This document shows positions 8,329 through 17,370 of a stretch of DNA of 64,000 nt, one piece after another. Position 1 is the stretch's first letter. Every line of letters starts with the position of its first letter. The notes under the pieces are model-generated. The model was not told the DNA's origin. It saw nothing but the letters and a program-made list of their open reading frames with translations, and ran no database searches. Origin of the DNA: Alphaproteobacteria bacterium (lineage in GTDB: Bacteria; Pseudomonadota; Alphaproteobacteria; Puniceispirillales; Puniceispirillaceae); assembly GCA_022425485.1 (NCBI GenBank), contig JAKMFL010000051.1:1-64000 (forward strand). The letters are read 5' to 3'. The position numbers and the translations under genes were made by a program.

Positions 8329-9105
8329 ATGGATTTAGCGCTTCAGGGCTTACGCGTTTTTGTCAGTGCGGGGGCTAGCGGCATTGGCCTTGCTATTGTG
8401 GAAAGTTTCCTGACGGAGGGCGCGGAAATTGCCACCTGTGATGTGGATGAGGCCAGTCTGAATGCGCTGGCGCAAAAATATCCCAACATCCATACCTATC
8501 TTTGTGATGTGTCTGACAGTGGCGCTATTCAGGGCGTTATCCATAGCGCGGCGGCACAAATGGGTGGACTTGACTGCCTTGTAAATAATGCTGGCATTGC
8601 TGGGCCTACGGCGAAGATCGAAGAGATTGATGATGCGGCATGGCAACGCTGCCTTGATATTTGTCTTAATGGGCAATTTTATTGTGTCAAAGCCGCGCTC
8701 AGCTATCTACGGGAAAGTAGTAATCCATCCATTGTCAATTTATCGTCTGCCGCAGGCAAATATGGCTTTGCCTTGCGCACCCCTTACGCCGCCGCGAAAT
8801 GGGGCGTTATCGGCTTGACCAAATCCCTGTCGATAGAATTAGGAGAGAATAATATCAGGGTCAATGCGATACTACCCGGGCTAGTTGCAGGTGAGAGGCA
8901 GCGCCGCGTAATGGAAGCCAAATCCCAGCAGCTCGGCGTACCGTTTGCTGAAATAGAAGCCGCAGCGTTTTCTTTTTCCTCGATGAAGGATTATGTAACA
9001 GCCCAACATCTAGCAGACCAGATCCTGTTTCTGGCGAGCCCGCGCGGCAAAATGATAAGCGGCCAAGCCTTATCGATTGACGGCGACACCAAAATGTTGC
9101 TTTAG
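8329..9105 (+). CDS. Short-chain dehydrogenase/reductase
   Basis: Classical SDR of 258 residues. The cofactor motif is SAGASGIGLAI with Asp-containing ATCDVDE after the second strand, which suggests NAD(H) preference. NNAG follows, then the catalytic Ser in VNLSSAAGKYG and Tyr/Lys in TPYAAAKWG. The substrate is unknown. The gene is divergent from the dehydrogenase at 8187 across a 141-bp spacer and convergent with the HupE-like gene. It may share control with the BKACE pair, but nothing in the sequence proves that. Confidence 0.85.
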   Translation: MDLALQGLRVFVSAGASGIGLAIVESFLTEGAEIATCDVDEASLNALAQKYPNIHTYLCDVSDSGAIQGVIHSAAAQMGGLDCLVNNAGIAGPTAKIEEIDDAAWQRCLDICLNGQFYCVKAALSYLRESSNPSIVNLSSAAGKYGFALRTPYAAAKWGVIGLTKSLSIELGENNIRVNAILPGLVAGERQRRVMEAKSQQLGVPFAEIEAAAFSFSSMKDYVTAQHLADQILFLASPRGKMISGQALSIDGDTKMLL

Positions 9106-9111
9106 GACAGA

Positions 9112-10308
9112 TCAGAAACCCACCCATCCCAAACGCTCTGCTGTCCAGTAAAACCCTGTGGCCGCAATGGCAATAGAAGCTGGAATTTGAATTACACGCC
9201 GGTAAAAACGCGCTGAGGGGCGCTGCCATAAAAATACCAGATATAGCGGGGCAACAATGGCAAGCTGACCTATTTCAACCCCAATATTAAAGCTGATAAG
9301 GGCCGGCAAAAACTGTGCGGTAGGCAAGCCAAAATCAGCTAAGACAGAGGCAAATCCAAGCCCATGTAATAGGCCAAAACCTGTAATTAATAAGCCCCGT
9401 TGCCAGCTGAAACGGCCCTTTGCCCAAATCGTTTCCACCGCAACATAGGCGATAGAAAGCGCGATAAGCGGTTCCACAATTTGACCAGAAATGCGCACAA
9501 TCCCCAAACTAGACAACGCAAGAGTAATCGTATGCGCAAGGGTAAATAAACTAATCTGATAAAGGAGAACACGGCCAGATAGGCTAAACAAAAACAGCCC
9601 TAAGACGAACAAAATATGATCAAGACCACGCGGAATGATATGCACAAAGCCCGAATGCACATAGCGGCGCACCACATCCAGCATGGAGACCTGTACAGGG
9701 CTGCTTAGACTTATCACATCGCTCTTCTCACCAGGGGCGAGATAGGCAGCATATAAAGGCTCCGAGGATGTGTCGCTTGACGCTTGGCGCACAATCAACG
9801 GGCCAAGCGCAGATGCCCAATACAGAATAACGTCTTTATCCCCCTTAAGAGGGGCGGCGGTAAATCGTATCGTTGTTTGCCTTGCCTGACTTTCTTCAAG
9901 ACCTGTTTCAACGGTGACATCGCGCAAGCTTAGCGGCACTCTAGCCCCGCCATTTTCAACAAAGATTTGCGCGGCTAGCCGTGGCCAATTCGCGCGTACC
10001 TGCTGTGCCAGATCAACTGCGCTCATAGCCCGGATTTGATCATATTCATCAGACTTATCGCTGTCATCTGTATCGGTAAGGGCACCAACATCCATGCCAG
10101 ACAAAAATATTTCCGCTGTCATATCCAGCGTTACATCCAATGAGGCGGGCGGTGTTTGTAAAACCTCAAATTCCATCAAAGGGGGTCTAATTTCATGGGC
10201 GTGTGACAGGCTCGAGCCGCCAGCGATTAGCGCCAGACAGCATAACGCAAGACAGCATAGCGCAAAAGAGGTATAAATTTTAACAAAGCTAAGGGTTTGC
10301 GCAAGCAT
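9112..10308 (-). CDS. HupE/UreJ_2-family membrane protein (possible metal permease)
   Basis: The N-terminal signal peptide ends in a Cys/Leu-rich core (ALCCLALCCLALIAGG) followed by AHEIRP, the hallmark start of mature HupE/UreJ_2 proteins. A periplasmic domain of about 170 residues follows, then some six membrane segments, with HIIPRGLDHILFVLGLFL and GFGLLHGLGFASVL carrying the conserved histidines. Relatives are proposed nickel or cobalt permeases. No hydrogenase or urease genes are nearby, so the metal is open. It is divergent from a DUF4198 secreted protein, which supports a metal-handling role. The signal core contains an internal 15-bp duplication (10235-10264). ATG 10320 is an alternative start. 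Confidence 0.8.
   Translation of the reverse strand: MLAQTLSFVKIYTSFALCCLALCCLALIAGGSSLSHAHEIRPPLMEFEVLQTPPASLDVTLDMTAEIFLSGMDVGALTDTDDSDKSDEYDQIRAMSAVDLAQQVRANWPRLAAQIFVENGGARVPLSLRDVTVETGLEESQARQTTIRFTAAPLKGDKDVILYWASALGPLIVRQASSDTSSEPLYAAYLAPGEKSDVISLSSPVQVSMLDVVRRYVHSGFVHIIPRGLDHILFVLGLFLFSLSGRVLLYQISLFTLAHTITLALSSLGIVRISGQIVEPLIALSIAYVAVETIWAKGRFSWQRGLLITGFGLLHGLGFASVLADFGLPTAQFLPALISFNIGVEIGQLAIVAPLYLVFLWQRPSARFYRRVIQIPASIAIAATGFYWTAERLGWVGF
10235..10264. repeat. 15-bp in-frame tandem duplication in the HupE-like signal peptide
   Basis: AGACAGCATAACGCA is followed by AGACAGCATAGCGCA. It encodes the doubled ALCCL unit of the signal-peptide core. Confidence 0.88.
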
Positions 10309-10407
10309 ATAAAGAACCATTATTTTATAACAGGCGAAGAGATTTTGACAGAAACTTATCTTTGTAAACCCTATCCTCAGAACGGTATATTTTAAAGGTC
10401 TAATTTT

Positions 10408-11250
10408 GTGAAAATAGCTAGAGACAAGCCCCGCCAACTTATCCGCAAAACTCTCGTCTATAGCCTTATGTCTAGCGCTTTACTCTTCACCTATGCTGCG
10501 CTGGCACATGAAGTATGGCTAGCCCCGCAAACCTATCATGGGGAGCGGCAAACACCCGTGCAAATTGACATTCGCCTTGGCCAGAATTTCATTGGGGATG
10601 CGCTGCGTTATCGCCCCCGCACTATCGCGAAGCTTGCCTTTTTAACCCGCACTGCAACGGCGCCTGTCACTGGCCGCCTTGGCGACTTGCCTGCTATCCA
10701 GACCGCTGCGCCGGAAGATGGCCAGAATATTCTGATCTATCAGAGCCTGCCCGAAAAAATGCTCTATAAAAACTTTGATAAATTTGCTGAATTTGTGCAG
10801 GAAAAGGGAGATGAAAAATTGCTGGATCAGCATGGTCAGCGCGGGCTGCCAGATACGTATTTCACCGAGATCTATAGCCGCTTTGCAAAAACTATCCTGC
10901 TTCGCGGCGGCGGCGGAAAAGGCGTTCAAGATCGGCTGGCCGGATTAGAGGTTGAGTTTGTCTTGGAGGGCGGTTTGATGACAACAGATAGCCCCCTTCC
11001 TATCCGCCTATATTATCAGTCTGCGCCGCTAGCCCATGCAAAGATTACTATCCTTGATAAGGGCAGAAAAGGGAAAATCTCCCAGCAAAAAACCTTTTCT
11101 GATGGGCAGGGGTATATCTATCTAATCCCTGTTAAGGGGCATGAATATCTCATCGACCATGTAACTATTCGTGCTATCCAACCAGAAGAAAATCCGCATC
11201 AGGCGGCATGGGAATCACTTTGGGCGTCGCTGACCTTCAAAGCACCATAA
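10408..11250 (+). CDS. DUF4198-family secreted protein
   Basis: Starts at GTG 10408. A signal peptide (residues about 10-33, ending in YAALA) is followed directly by HEVWLAPQTY, the typical mature start of DUF4198 proteins, whose N-terminal His is often linked to metal binding. The C-terminal part is beta-rich (PIRLYYQSAPLAHAKITILDKG and FSDGQGYIYLIPVKG), as expected for an immunoglobulin-like periplasmic module. It is divergent from a HupE/UreJ_2 gene with about 100 bp between start codons, so the two may form one metal-acquisition unit. The exact role of the family is not settled. Confidence 0.75.
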   Translation: MKIARDKPRQLIRKTLVYSLMSSALLFTYAALAHEVWLAPQTYHGERQTPVQIDIRLGQNFIGDALRYRPRTIAKLAFLTRTATAPVTGRLGDLPAIQTAAPEDGQNILIYQSLPEKMLYKNFDKFAEFVQEKGDEKLLDQHGQRGLPDTYFTEIYSRFAKTILLRGGGGKGVQDRLAGLEVEFVLEGGLMTTDSPLPIRLYYQSAPLAHAKITILDKGRKGKISQQKTFSDGQGYIYLIPVKGHEYLIDHVTIRAIQPEENPHQAAWESLWASLTFKAP

Positions 11251-11271
11251 TCGCTGCTGACCAAAGCCGCC

Positions 11272-12165
11272 CTATCGCGCCTTGCTGAGCGAGAGTTCAC
11301 GAAACCAAATAATCATCCCAGAACTAACAATAACCAGCGCACCAATAATAGTCCATCTATCTGGCAAATGTTCAAACACCAGATAGCTCCAGCCGGTCAA
11401 AAACAGAATAAAGGAATAGCCAAACGGGCTCAGCACGCTAGCTGGGGCATAATTATGCGCAATGGTTAAAACCTGATGTCCAGCCCAGCCAAAAAACCCT
11501 AGCGATATTAAAATGGCCCATTCAAAAAGACTGGCAGGTGCTTGCCAGAAATAAATTGCAAATGGCAGCAAACAGACACTCCCTACCATCCCAGAGTGAA
11601 ATTGCAGGACATCCGTGCTGACCAAACCAGAGAGATGACGCGTTAAAATCGAATAAAGCGAAAAACAGAAAGCCCCACTTAAAGAAAGAAATACAGCGAT
11701 GTGAAAACTTTCATCGAACGGGCGAATGGCAATAGCCACCCCAGCAAAACCCAGCATAATTGCTGACCACCGATAGATACCTACCCGCTCGCCCAGCAAT
11801 GGCCATGAAAGCAAACAGATAAAAATAGGGGCTGAAAAAAGAATAGTAGACGTTAGGGTTAGGGGCAGCCAGCGAATAGCAAAGAAATTAAAAACGGTGG
11901 AGGCCATCAGTAATGCCCCGCGTAACATGACCAACTTTAAATGCGGGCTGGTGTAACGGGACAGGGTAAAGCCGCCCCTGCCGACCAGCGCGGTGGAAAT
12001 AGCAAAATGCCCAATATATCGCATAAAGGCTAATTGCGCTGAATGAAGACCCAAAAGGGCAAGCCATTTTGCGCCCGCATCAATGAAAGAAAACAACGCA
12101 TAAGCGGCAAGCATCAATAAAATACCAAAGCGCACATTATCCTGATATTGGCCAGCAATTGCCAT
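11272..12165 (-). CDS. EamA/DMT-superfamily permease
   Basis: 297 residues with about ten membrane segments arranged as two EamA repeats (residues about 15-140 and 155-285), the standard length. Each repeat ends with a GLAGVAI-like block (LGFAGVAIAIRP in the first). Such permeases export metabolites or take up amino acids and sugars; the substrate cannot be read. The gene follows the PhyH gene on the same strand with 94 bp between. It is the first of five DMT permeases in this window. Confidence 0.85.
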   Translation of the reverse strand: MAIAGQYQDNVRFGILLMLAAYALFSFIDAGAKWLALLGLHSAQLAFMRYIGHFAISTALVGRGGFTLSRYTSPHLKLVMLRGALLMASTVFNFFAIRWLPLTLTSTILFSAPIFICLLSWPLLGERVGIYRWSAIMLGFAGVAIAIRPFDESFHIAVFLSLSGAFCFSLYSILTRHLSGLVSTDVLQFHSGMVGSVCLLPFAIYFWQAPASLFEWAILISLGFFGWAGHQVLTIAHNYAPASVLSPFGYSFILFLTGWSYLVFEHLPDRWTIIGALVIVSSGMIIWFRELSLSKAR

Positions 12166-12259
12166 TATTACCCACGCTCTTTCTTGCCAAACCGCTTCGG
12201 GCCGACAGCAGCTAGATAGCCCTTATTGAAAGAAAGGCACTATCTGTAAAAATTTTGAC

Positions 12260-13156
12260 TTAAATACCAGCCTGCTTTAGCTGCTTTTGAATTTCATAGA
12301 TGGAGCCCTGCTGCGCTGGTTGTGGTTGCGGAATACGAACAGGGGTTGCAGATACGCGCGGGGCAATAGTCGGTTCACCGCACAACATCCGCTGATTATA
12401 TTCTTCGATATCGTTAAATTTGGTCATGCCGCCCATAATAGGAAAGGCGTCTGCTGCCATCATTTCAATAAATAACAAGCGGCGCGGGCGGTCTGAAATA
12501 TTCTCAGCAGACCCATGCACAATCCGGCCATGATGAATTGAAACTGAACCTGCAGGCCCATTTAATTCAACTGCCTTATCTGGGTCTAAACCATTATCTT
12601 CTAAAGACAGGCCGCCTGCAAAAACACCCTCTACATGATGGTCATAAATGGGACCTTTATGAGAGCCAGCGAACACCTTTAAGGGGCCATTTTCAGTGCG
12701 CATATCATCGATAATCACTGCTAATGCCAGCACATCATCATTAGTATGCGGGTAAAATGCAAAATCTTGATGCCAGTCTATTGGGGCGCCATAGCCCGCA
12801 GATTTCATATTCAATTTTGTTGTATGCAGGCGAATATGCGCGCCGATTAAATCGCGTATTGGGGCTAAGATCGCATCTGAATACATCAGATCGCGCACAA
12901 TATCAGATTGGGTATGCGGCAATTTAATACGCCGAATACGCGGCTCGTCTGGTCTGTGGCTATCTTCCAAATCAAGCTTTTCATCTGATTCGGTCATGCC
13001 ATAGGCGGTGTGCTCAATACGCGCTATCTCACCACGCAACGCTTCAATAACAGACATATCCAGATGGTTTTCCAGCAACAGATACCCTTGCTCGTTATAA
13101 AAATTAGCCTGCGTGGTTGTCAGACATTCAAGCTCTGGCTTTTTATCTATGTCCAT
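12260..13156 (-). CDS. Phytanoyl-CoA dioxygenase (PhyH) family oxygenase
   Basis: Fe(II)/2-oxoglutarate oxygenase of 298 residues. The iron triad is His129 and Asp131 in DWHQDFAFYPH and the distal His214 in GRIVHGSAEN, and an arginine a few residues on (SDRPRR) is suited to bind 2-oxoglutarate. The substrate is unknown; PhyH relatives hydroxylate ectoine, acyl-CoAs or small organic acids. A GAGGGAG ribosome binding site precedes the ATG. It is downstream of the UxaA-family dehydratase on the same strand. A second PhyH gene lies about 3 kb away on the same strand, suggesting two hydroxylation steps linked to this cluster. Confidence 0.83.
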   Translation of the reverse strand: MDIDKKPELECLTTTQANFYNEQGYLLLENHLDMSVIEALRGEIARIEHTAYGMTESDEKLDLEDSHRPDEPRIRRIKLPHTQSDIVRDLMYSDAILAPIRDLIGAHIRLHTTKLNMKSAGYGAPIDWHQDFAFYPHTNDDVLALAVIIDDMRTENGPLKVFAGSHKGPIYDHHVEGVFAGGLSLEDNGLDPDKAVELNGPAGSVSIHHGRIVHGSAENISDRPRRLLFIEMMAADAFPIMGGMTKFNDIEEYNQRMLCGEPTIAPRVSATPVRIPQPQPAQQGSIYEIQKQLKQAGI

Positions 13157-13212
13157 TTTTTCAACTCCCTCGTTGCAAATTGCGATGCTGTCCTTCTAGG
13201 GTTTTTAAACCC

Positions 13213-14724
13213 TTACATGGTGGCGCCAATTTGCCACGGAACAAACTCATAATCGCCCAAACCTTGCGCCTCTGATTTTGATTGCTTACCAGAAGCAACA
13301 TCCAGCAATAGCTGATAAATCTCCTGCCCTTTTTCTTCTAAACTCTGGCCTTCTGTTAGCATGGCACCAGCATTGATATCCATATCCTCTATCAGCCTTT
13401 CATACATTTCTGTATTGGTAGCTATCTTTATACAAGGCGAAGGTTTAGAGCCAAAGGCAGAGCCGCGGCCAGTGGTAAAAGCCACCAGATTACAGCCGCT
13501 GGCAATTTGCCCTGTTACCGAAGCTGGGTCATAGCCAGGCGAATCCATGAAAGCAAAGCCCTTTTTATTCACCGGTTCTGCATATTTATAAACGCCGGTT
13601 AGCGGGGTTGTTCCACCCTTCGCAGCCGCACCAAGGGATTTTTCTAAAATTGTGGTGAGCCCACCTTTTTTATTACCCGGACTAGGATTGTTATCCATCG
13701 AGCCTTTATTGCGCTCTGTATAGTCTTCCCACCAGCGTATCAGTCCAACCAATCTCTCGCCGGTTGCTTTATCTGCTGCACGCCTCGTTAATAAATGCTC
13801 TGCACCATAAATCTCAGGTGTTTCTGCCAAAACGCCTGTGCCGCCCTGTGCCACCAATAAATCACACGCATAGCCAAGAGCCGGATTTGCGGTGATACCA
13901 GATAGGGCATCAGAGCCGCCACATTGCAAAGCAACGGTTAATTCAGATACAGGGCAAGGCTCACGCTCGCATTTATTCGCCTCTGGTAACATTTCGCGCA
14001 CCATAGCAATACCCGCTTCAACTGTTTTTGCTAGACCAAAGCTGTCCTGAATATTCATCGCCTTAAAAAGAGGCCCCTGTTTCAGGCCATAAGCTTCTAA
14101 GAGCCAGTCAATTTGGTTCATCTCACAGCCTAAACCTACCATTACAATACCCGCATGGTTTGGATTTCGCGCATAGCCCCACATCACCCGCTGCAAAGCC
14201 TCAAACCCGTCTCCTTGCCCAGCCATGCCGCAGCCTGTGCCATGCACAAATGCCGTCACACCATCTACATTCGGATATTTTGCCATCTCCTCAGGCCCAA
14301 ATGCAGACGCTATCATACGCGCAGCGGTGGCAGAGCAGTTCACAGAGGTCAAGATACCAATATAATTGCGTGTTCCCACCTGACCAGAAGGGCGACGATA
14401 GCCCATGAAGGTATCTATTTTATCCCGAGATACCTGCGCAATAGGGCGCAAATCAGTGGCAAATTCATAATCTAAATCAGTATTACGAAACTCAACATTA
14501 TGCGTGTGAATATGGCTTCCTGCAGCAATATCTTCACAAGCATAGCCAATAATTTGGGCATATTTGCGAACTGCCTCTCCTTTGGCGATAGGGGCAGCAG
14601 CAATTTTATGATTGCGCGGGATAAGCCCAGTGGTCGCAACCCCTTCAATATCCACACCAGCCTCAAGAGTTTGCGTGGCAGTAACAACATTATCTGCTGG
14701 GTCTAGACGAATAAAATCAGCCAT
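13213..14724 (-). CDS. UxaA/GarD-family sugar-acid dehydratase (altronate dehydratase-like)
   Basis: 503 residues, a full-length fusion of an N-terminal SAF domain (about 1-95, ending near SHIHTHNVEF) and a C-terminal catalytic domain of the altronate/galactarate dehydratase family. Conserved blocks include GYRRPSGQVGTRNYI, VNCSATAARMI, HGTGCGM, LQCGGSDALSGITANPALG and SGCNLVAFTTGRGSAFG. Cysteines in these blocks are likely metal or cluster ligands. Known relatives dehydrate altronate, galactarate or, in the split SuyAB form, remove sulfite from sulfolactate; the fused form here favours a sugar acid. Adjacent to a COG4091 gene with 49 bp between and probably co-transcribed. Confidence 0.82.
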   Translation of the reverse strand: MADFIRLDPADNVVTATQTLEAGVDIEGVATTGLIPRNHKIAAAPIAKGEAVRKYAQIIGYACEDIAAGSHIHTHNVEFRNTDLDYEFATDLRPIAQVSRDKIDTFMGYRRPSGQVGTRNYIGILTSVNCSATAARMIASAFGPEEMAKYPNVDGVTAFVHGTGCGMAGQGDGFEALQRVMWGYARNPNHAGIVMVGLGCEMNQIDWLLEAYGLKQGPLFKAMNIQDSFGLAKTVEAGIAMVREMLPEANKCEREPCPVSELTVALQCGGSDALSGITANPALGYACDLLVAQGGTGVLAETPEIYGAEHLLTRRAADKATGERLVGLIRWWEDYTERNKGSMDNNPSPGNKKGGLTTILEKSLGAAAKGGTTPLTGVYKYAEPVNKKGFAFMDSPGYDPASVTGQIASGCNLVAFTTGRGSAFGSKPSPCIKIATNTEMYERLIEDMDINAGAMLTEGQSLEEKGQEIYQLLLDVASGKQSKSEAQGLGDYEFVPWQIGATM

Positions 14725-14773
14725 TGCGGAACTACTTTCTTTAAAATTATGTGTATGTACCTATCGAAAGAAA

Positions 14774-16111
14774 CTAGCCCGCTAATAGAGCTGTCATCTC
14801 TTTACGATAACTTATGATATCTTCTACATCCTCAAGCTCGACATCACTGATGGTCACGGCGCTGTCTTTTTTTATAGGATGTTTTAGTTTTACGTTATGT
14901 GCAAGCCCTATGGGAAGCGCATCTATGCTATGGGATATTCTAGCTGGCAGAGCATTTGCCCATACACAATACCCGCCCTCACCATCCAGCATTTCGCCTG
15001 CTTTTAAATCGCGCTTGGCAGTCGCCACTGCATCGCCGCGCCAGTAGCGCGAACAGCCGGTTGGCTCGTGCCGCAAAACAGCAGAGAGCACGCTGGTATT
15101 GGTCTCAAGCCCGATCATATGAAAAGGCCGCCACATGGAGCCATACCAACCAGAGGGGTCAGTTAGAAGCCCATATTGCTGAAAGCAATCTCTTGTATAG
15201 GCATTCGGGGCTTTGAAGGTAACAAACATTCCAAAACGGATATTATTTATCACCTCACGCCCATCTGGTTCCTGACTAGCGGCAATTTCAACCAGCCCCG
15301 ATTTTGCAAGCCTACCCCCCTCGCTGGCTGGCCTGAAAACAGACGCTAAATCATGCAAGCCTGCGGGATGAAAAGCTAGGCCTGTATCGGGGCAATCAAG
15401 GCCTGTTGCGTTAGCCACTGCAGCCATCTCGATAGCTGCCTTTGTGCCATCAGTAAAAGAGTTATACATCTTTGGATTAAAATCACCTGCCGCGACCTCT
15501 GCCTCTGACCAGCCGAAATAGCCCCATACTGTATCCGGCGTAGAATAACGATATTCAGGTTGAAAATTCATCCCCTTACCTGCGGCAACCAGCTCAAAAC
15601 CATTACTATGTACCCAGTCCACTAATTCGCAAATTGCAGCTGGCTGGTCGCCATACGCCATCGAATAAATGACGCCGCGCTCAGATGCCTTTTTAGCAAT
15701 ATAAGGGCCGCATAGAATATCGGCCTCCACATTTACCATTATTACATGCTTGCCACTTTCGATCGCCTGTAAGGCATGACGTACACCAAATAACGGGTGA
15801 CCCGTCGCCTCAATAATACAATCAATTTCGGAAAAGTTGCACAACGCAGAAACATCGTCAGTAAGCCATGTTTTCCTCGCTGCTATAGCCTCTTTAGCGC
15901 TCGCAGAAAAACAGGTTTTTGTATCCCACCCTACTCTTGCAAAGGCTGTCTTAGCCTTGTCCAAATTCAAATCTGCAACTGCAGCAACATGCAATCCTTT
16001 AACATGCTGAGCTTGGGCTAAAACCATAGAGCCAAACTTCCCCGCCCCAATAAGACCTATGCGCAGGGGTTTATTTTTAGCATATTCTGCTAGCAAGCGG
16101 CTGAGGTTCAT
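14774..16111 (-). CDS. COG4091-type NAD(P)-binding oxidoreductase with C-terminal SAF domain (copy 1)
   Basis: 445 residues. The N-terminal Rossmann fold has IGLIGAGKFGSMVL (residues about 17-30) and the block VNVEADILCGP. A homoserine-dehydrogenase-like middle carries MAYGDQPAAICELVDW. A C-terminal SAF-like segment (about 365-445) contains KRDLKAGEMLDGEGGY. Members of this group are linked to branched or unusual sugar-acid catabolism, but no specific substrate can be claimed. A diverged paralogue sits at 32135. The start codon is reached through three tandem micro-ORFs whose stops and starts overlap, the last overlapping this ATG (ATGA). Upstream on the same strand is a PhyH gene; downstream is the UxaA-family gene. 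Confidence 0.78.
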   Translation of the reverse strand: MNLSRLLAEYAKNKPLRIGLIGAGKFGSMVLAQAQHVKGLHVAAVADLNLDKAKTAFARVGWDTKTCFSASAKEAIAARKTWLTDDVSALCNFSEIDCIIEATGHPLFGVRHALQAIESGKHVIMVNVEADILCGPYIAKKASERGVIYSMAYGDQPAAICELVDWVHSNGFELVAAGKGMNFQPEYRYSTPDTVWGYFGWSEAEVAAGDFNPKMYNSFTDGTKAAIEMAAVANATGLDCPDTGLAFHPAGLHDLASVFRPASEGGRLAKSGLVEIAASQEPDGREVINNIRFGMFVTFKAPNAYTRDCFQQYGLLTDPSGWYGSMWRPFHMIGLETNTSVLSAVLRHEPTGCSRYWRGDAVATAKRDLKAGEMLDGEGGYCVWANALPARISHSIDALPIGLAHNVKLKHPIKKDSAVTISDVELEDVEDIISYRKEMTALLAG

Positions 16112-16168
16112 AGGTTTGTCTTTTTCATTTTCTTACTGGTTCTTTCATTTTCTTGGCGGGTCTTTCAT
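16108..16168 (-). other. Three chained micro-ORFs (7, 7 and 6 codons) leading into the COG4091 gene
   Basis: On the minus strand, ATG 16168 encodes MKDPPRK and its stop overlaps ATG 16148 (ATGA). That ORF encodes MKEPVRK and overlaps ATG 16128 (ATGA). The third encodes MKKTNL and overlaps the COG4091 start at 16111 (ATGA). The peptides are similar because they derive from a 20-bp tandem repeat. Ribosome binding sites are weak (AAGAAA). Whether they are translated is unknown; the geometry would allow relay by termination-reinitiation. Confidence 0.4.
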
Positions 16169-16180
16169 TTTTTTGCGGGG
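16121..16180. repeat. 20-bp tandem repeat, three imperfect copies
   Basis: Copies of a TCTTTCATTTTCTT-type unit with period 20 lie between the COG4091 start and the PhyH stop. The repeat produces the micro-ORF chain described for this spacer. Just beyond it (16174-16193) is a GC-rich inverted repeat around TTTTTAC without a following T-run on the minus strand. Confidence 0.8.
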
Positions 16181-16274
16181 TTTTTACCCGCCGCTAAGGA
16201 CATGCTTCCTCTTATCTTTTGAGACATCACCGCTTAGCCAAAAACATTTAGCAAACGACCCACGCTAGGGCGCA

Positions 16275-17234
16275 TTAGGCGCAAAAAGGGGCATCTGATT
16301 GCCAGCGATGGATGGGAATATGCGGCGCGTTGGATAGCCTGCTGCGTGCCTGCTCCCAGCTATGCCGCCATGCCTGCCAGTCGGTTAACACACCCTCAGG
16401 GTCAGCTTTGCTACGTGCAACAAATTCGGGGAAATGGGCACGCCCCGTTGGCTGACCGGTTCGATTAAAACGAATATCAAAAGACCATCTAAATGAATCT
16501 GTCTGGTTTTCCAGCGATGCATGGGCTGTTAGCGGGTCTAGAATCACAATGCCCCCAGATTTGACCGGCAAAGGCACAACCCTATCCATATCAATAAAGC
16601 CGTCTGCTATAGCGGTCTGGCTTTTAGGGCAATGCGGCAACAGCCCTTGATCTGCTTTTTTAGGCAGGACTTGCAGGCAGCCATTTTCCAATGTTGCATC
16701 TGTTATCGCACACCAAATAGTGACCATATCTGTGTGATCTGCCTCATCATGGGCAACCCCCCTATCCTGATGCCAGTCTGTATGGGCGATATGGGCGCGT
16801 ACCTCATCATCATACAGCTTGCGGGCAGGGGGTTTCAGGCGCACATGCTGAATAGGGTTGGACGTAATTTCTGGCCCTATCAGAGTTTCAACAATATCTA
16901 GGAGTTTTGGTGCGGTCAGAAGGGCAAAAACAGCTGGACCAAAATGCATCGGCGTATCGGCACAGATCTGGTCGCCCGGAAGCGAAATATCCATCGGCTG
17001 AAACCAGTCACAACCCGCATCATAACAGGCCTCTAGCTGGGCAAAGAAATCAGCATCTTTCAGCTTTTTATCAATGCGGCCTTGCGCTATCCAGTCATCC
17101 ACCAAGCTTGCCAGCAATACCTGATATTCTGCCCGCACAGGGTCAAGGATGGTTTCTTGGTCAAAGACATTCTCTACCACCAGATAGCCTTGCTTTTCAA
17201 AGAGCTCTTTTTGCGTATCAGATAGCAATTTCAC
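16275..17234 (-). CDS. Phytanoyl-CoA dioxygenase (PhyH) family oxygenase, second copy
   Basis: About 319 residues. Iron ligands are His155 and Asp157 in TDWHQDRGVAH and His238 in DPLTAHASLEN, followed by an arginine in the strand FRWSFDIRF suited to 2-oxoglutarate binding. It is not a close copy of the other PhyH enzyme; the dioxygenase core is broken by longer loops. The frame is open to ATG 17246, but a GGGAGGGG Shine-Dalgarno lies inside that extension. GTG 17234 (spacing about 5) or TTG 17228 is therefore the likely start. It follows the TRAP operon terminator and precedes the micro-ORF/COG4091 unit. Substrate unknown. Confidence 0.8.
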   Translation of the reverse strand: MKLLSDTQKELFEKQGYLVVENVFDQETILDPVRAEYQVLLASLVDDWIAQGRIDKKLKDADFFAQLEACYDAGCDWFQPMDISLPGDQICADTPMHFGPAVFALLTAPKLLDIVETLIGPEITSNPIQHVRLKPPARKLYDDEVRAHIAHTDWHQDRGVAHDEADHTDMVTIWCAITDATLENGCLQVLPKKADQGLLPHCPKSQTAIADGFIDMDRVVPLPVKSGGIVILDPLTAHASLENQTDSFRWSFDIRFNRTGQPTGRAHFPEFVARSKADPEGVLTDWQAWRHSWEQARSRLSNAPHIPIHRWQSDAPFCA

Positions 17235-17296
17235 TACCCCTCCCATCGCGCTGTCCTATGGATTAAGTAGAAAACAGCCGTTCTGAAATGACAAGA

Positions 17297-17332
17297 TAAA
17301 AAAACCCACCTGCAGGAGATGCCGCAGGTGGG
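17297..17332 (-). terminator. Intrinsic terminator of the TRAP transporter operon
   Basis: A perfect 9-bp stem (CCCACCTGC with GCAGGTGGG) and a 10-nt loop are followed on the minus strand by seven T residues. It lies 39 bp past the dctM stop codon. Confidence 0.92.
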
Positions 17333-17370
17333 AGAAGGTATGTTTAACAACGTAACACTAGTCTTGCGTA

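Noticed and set aside
16174-16193. Intrinsic terminator between the second PhyH gene and the COG4091 gene
   Set aside because: The GC-rich inverted repeat is followed on the minus strand by A residues, not T residues, so it does not fit a rho-independent terminator.
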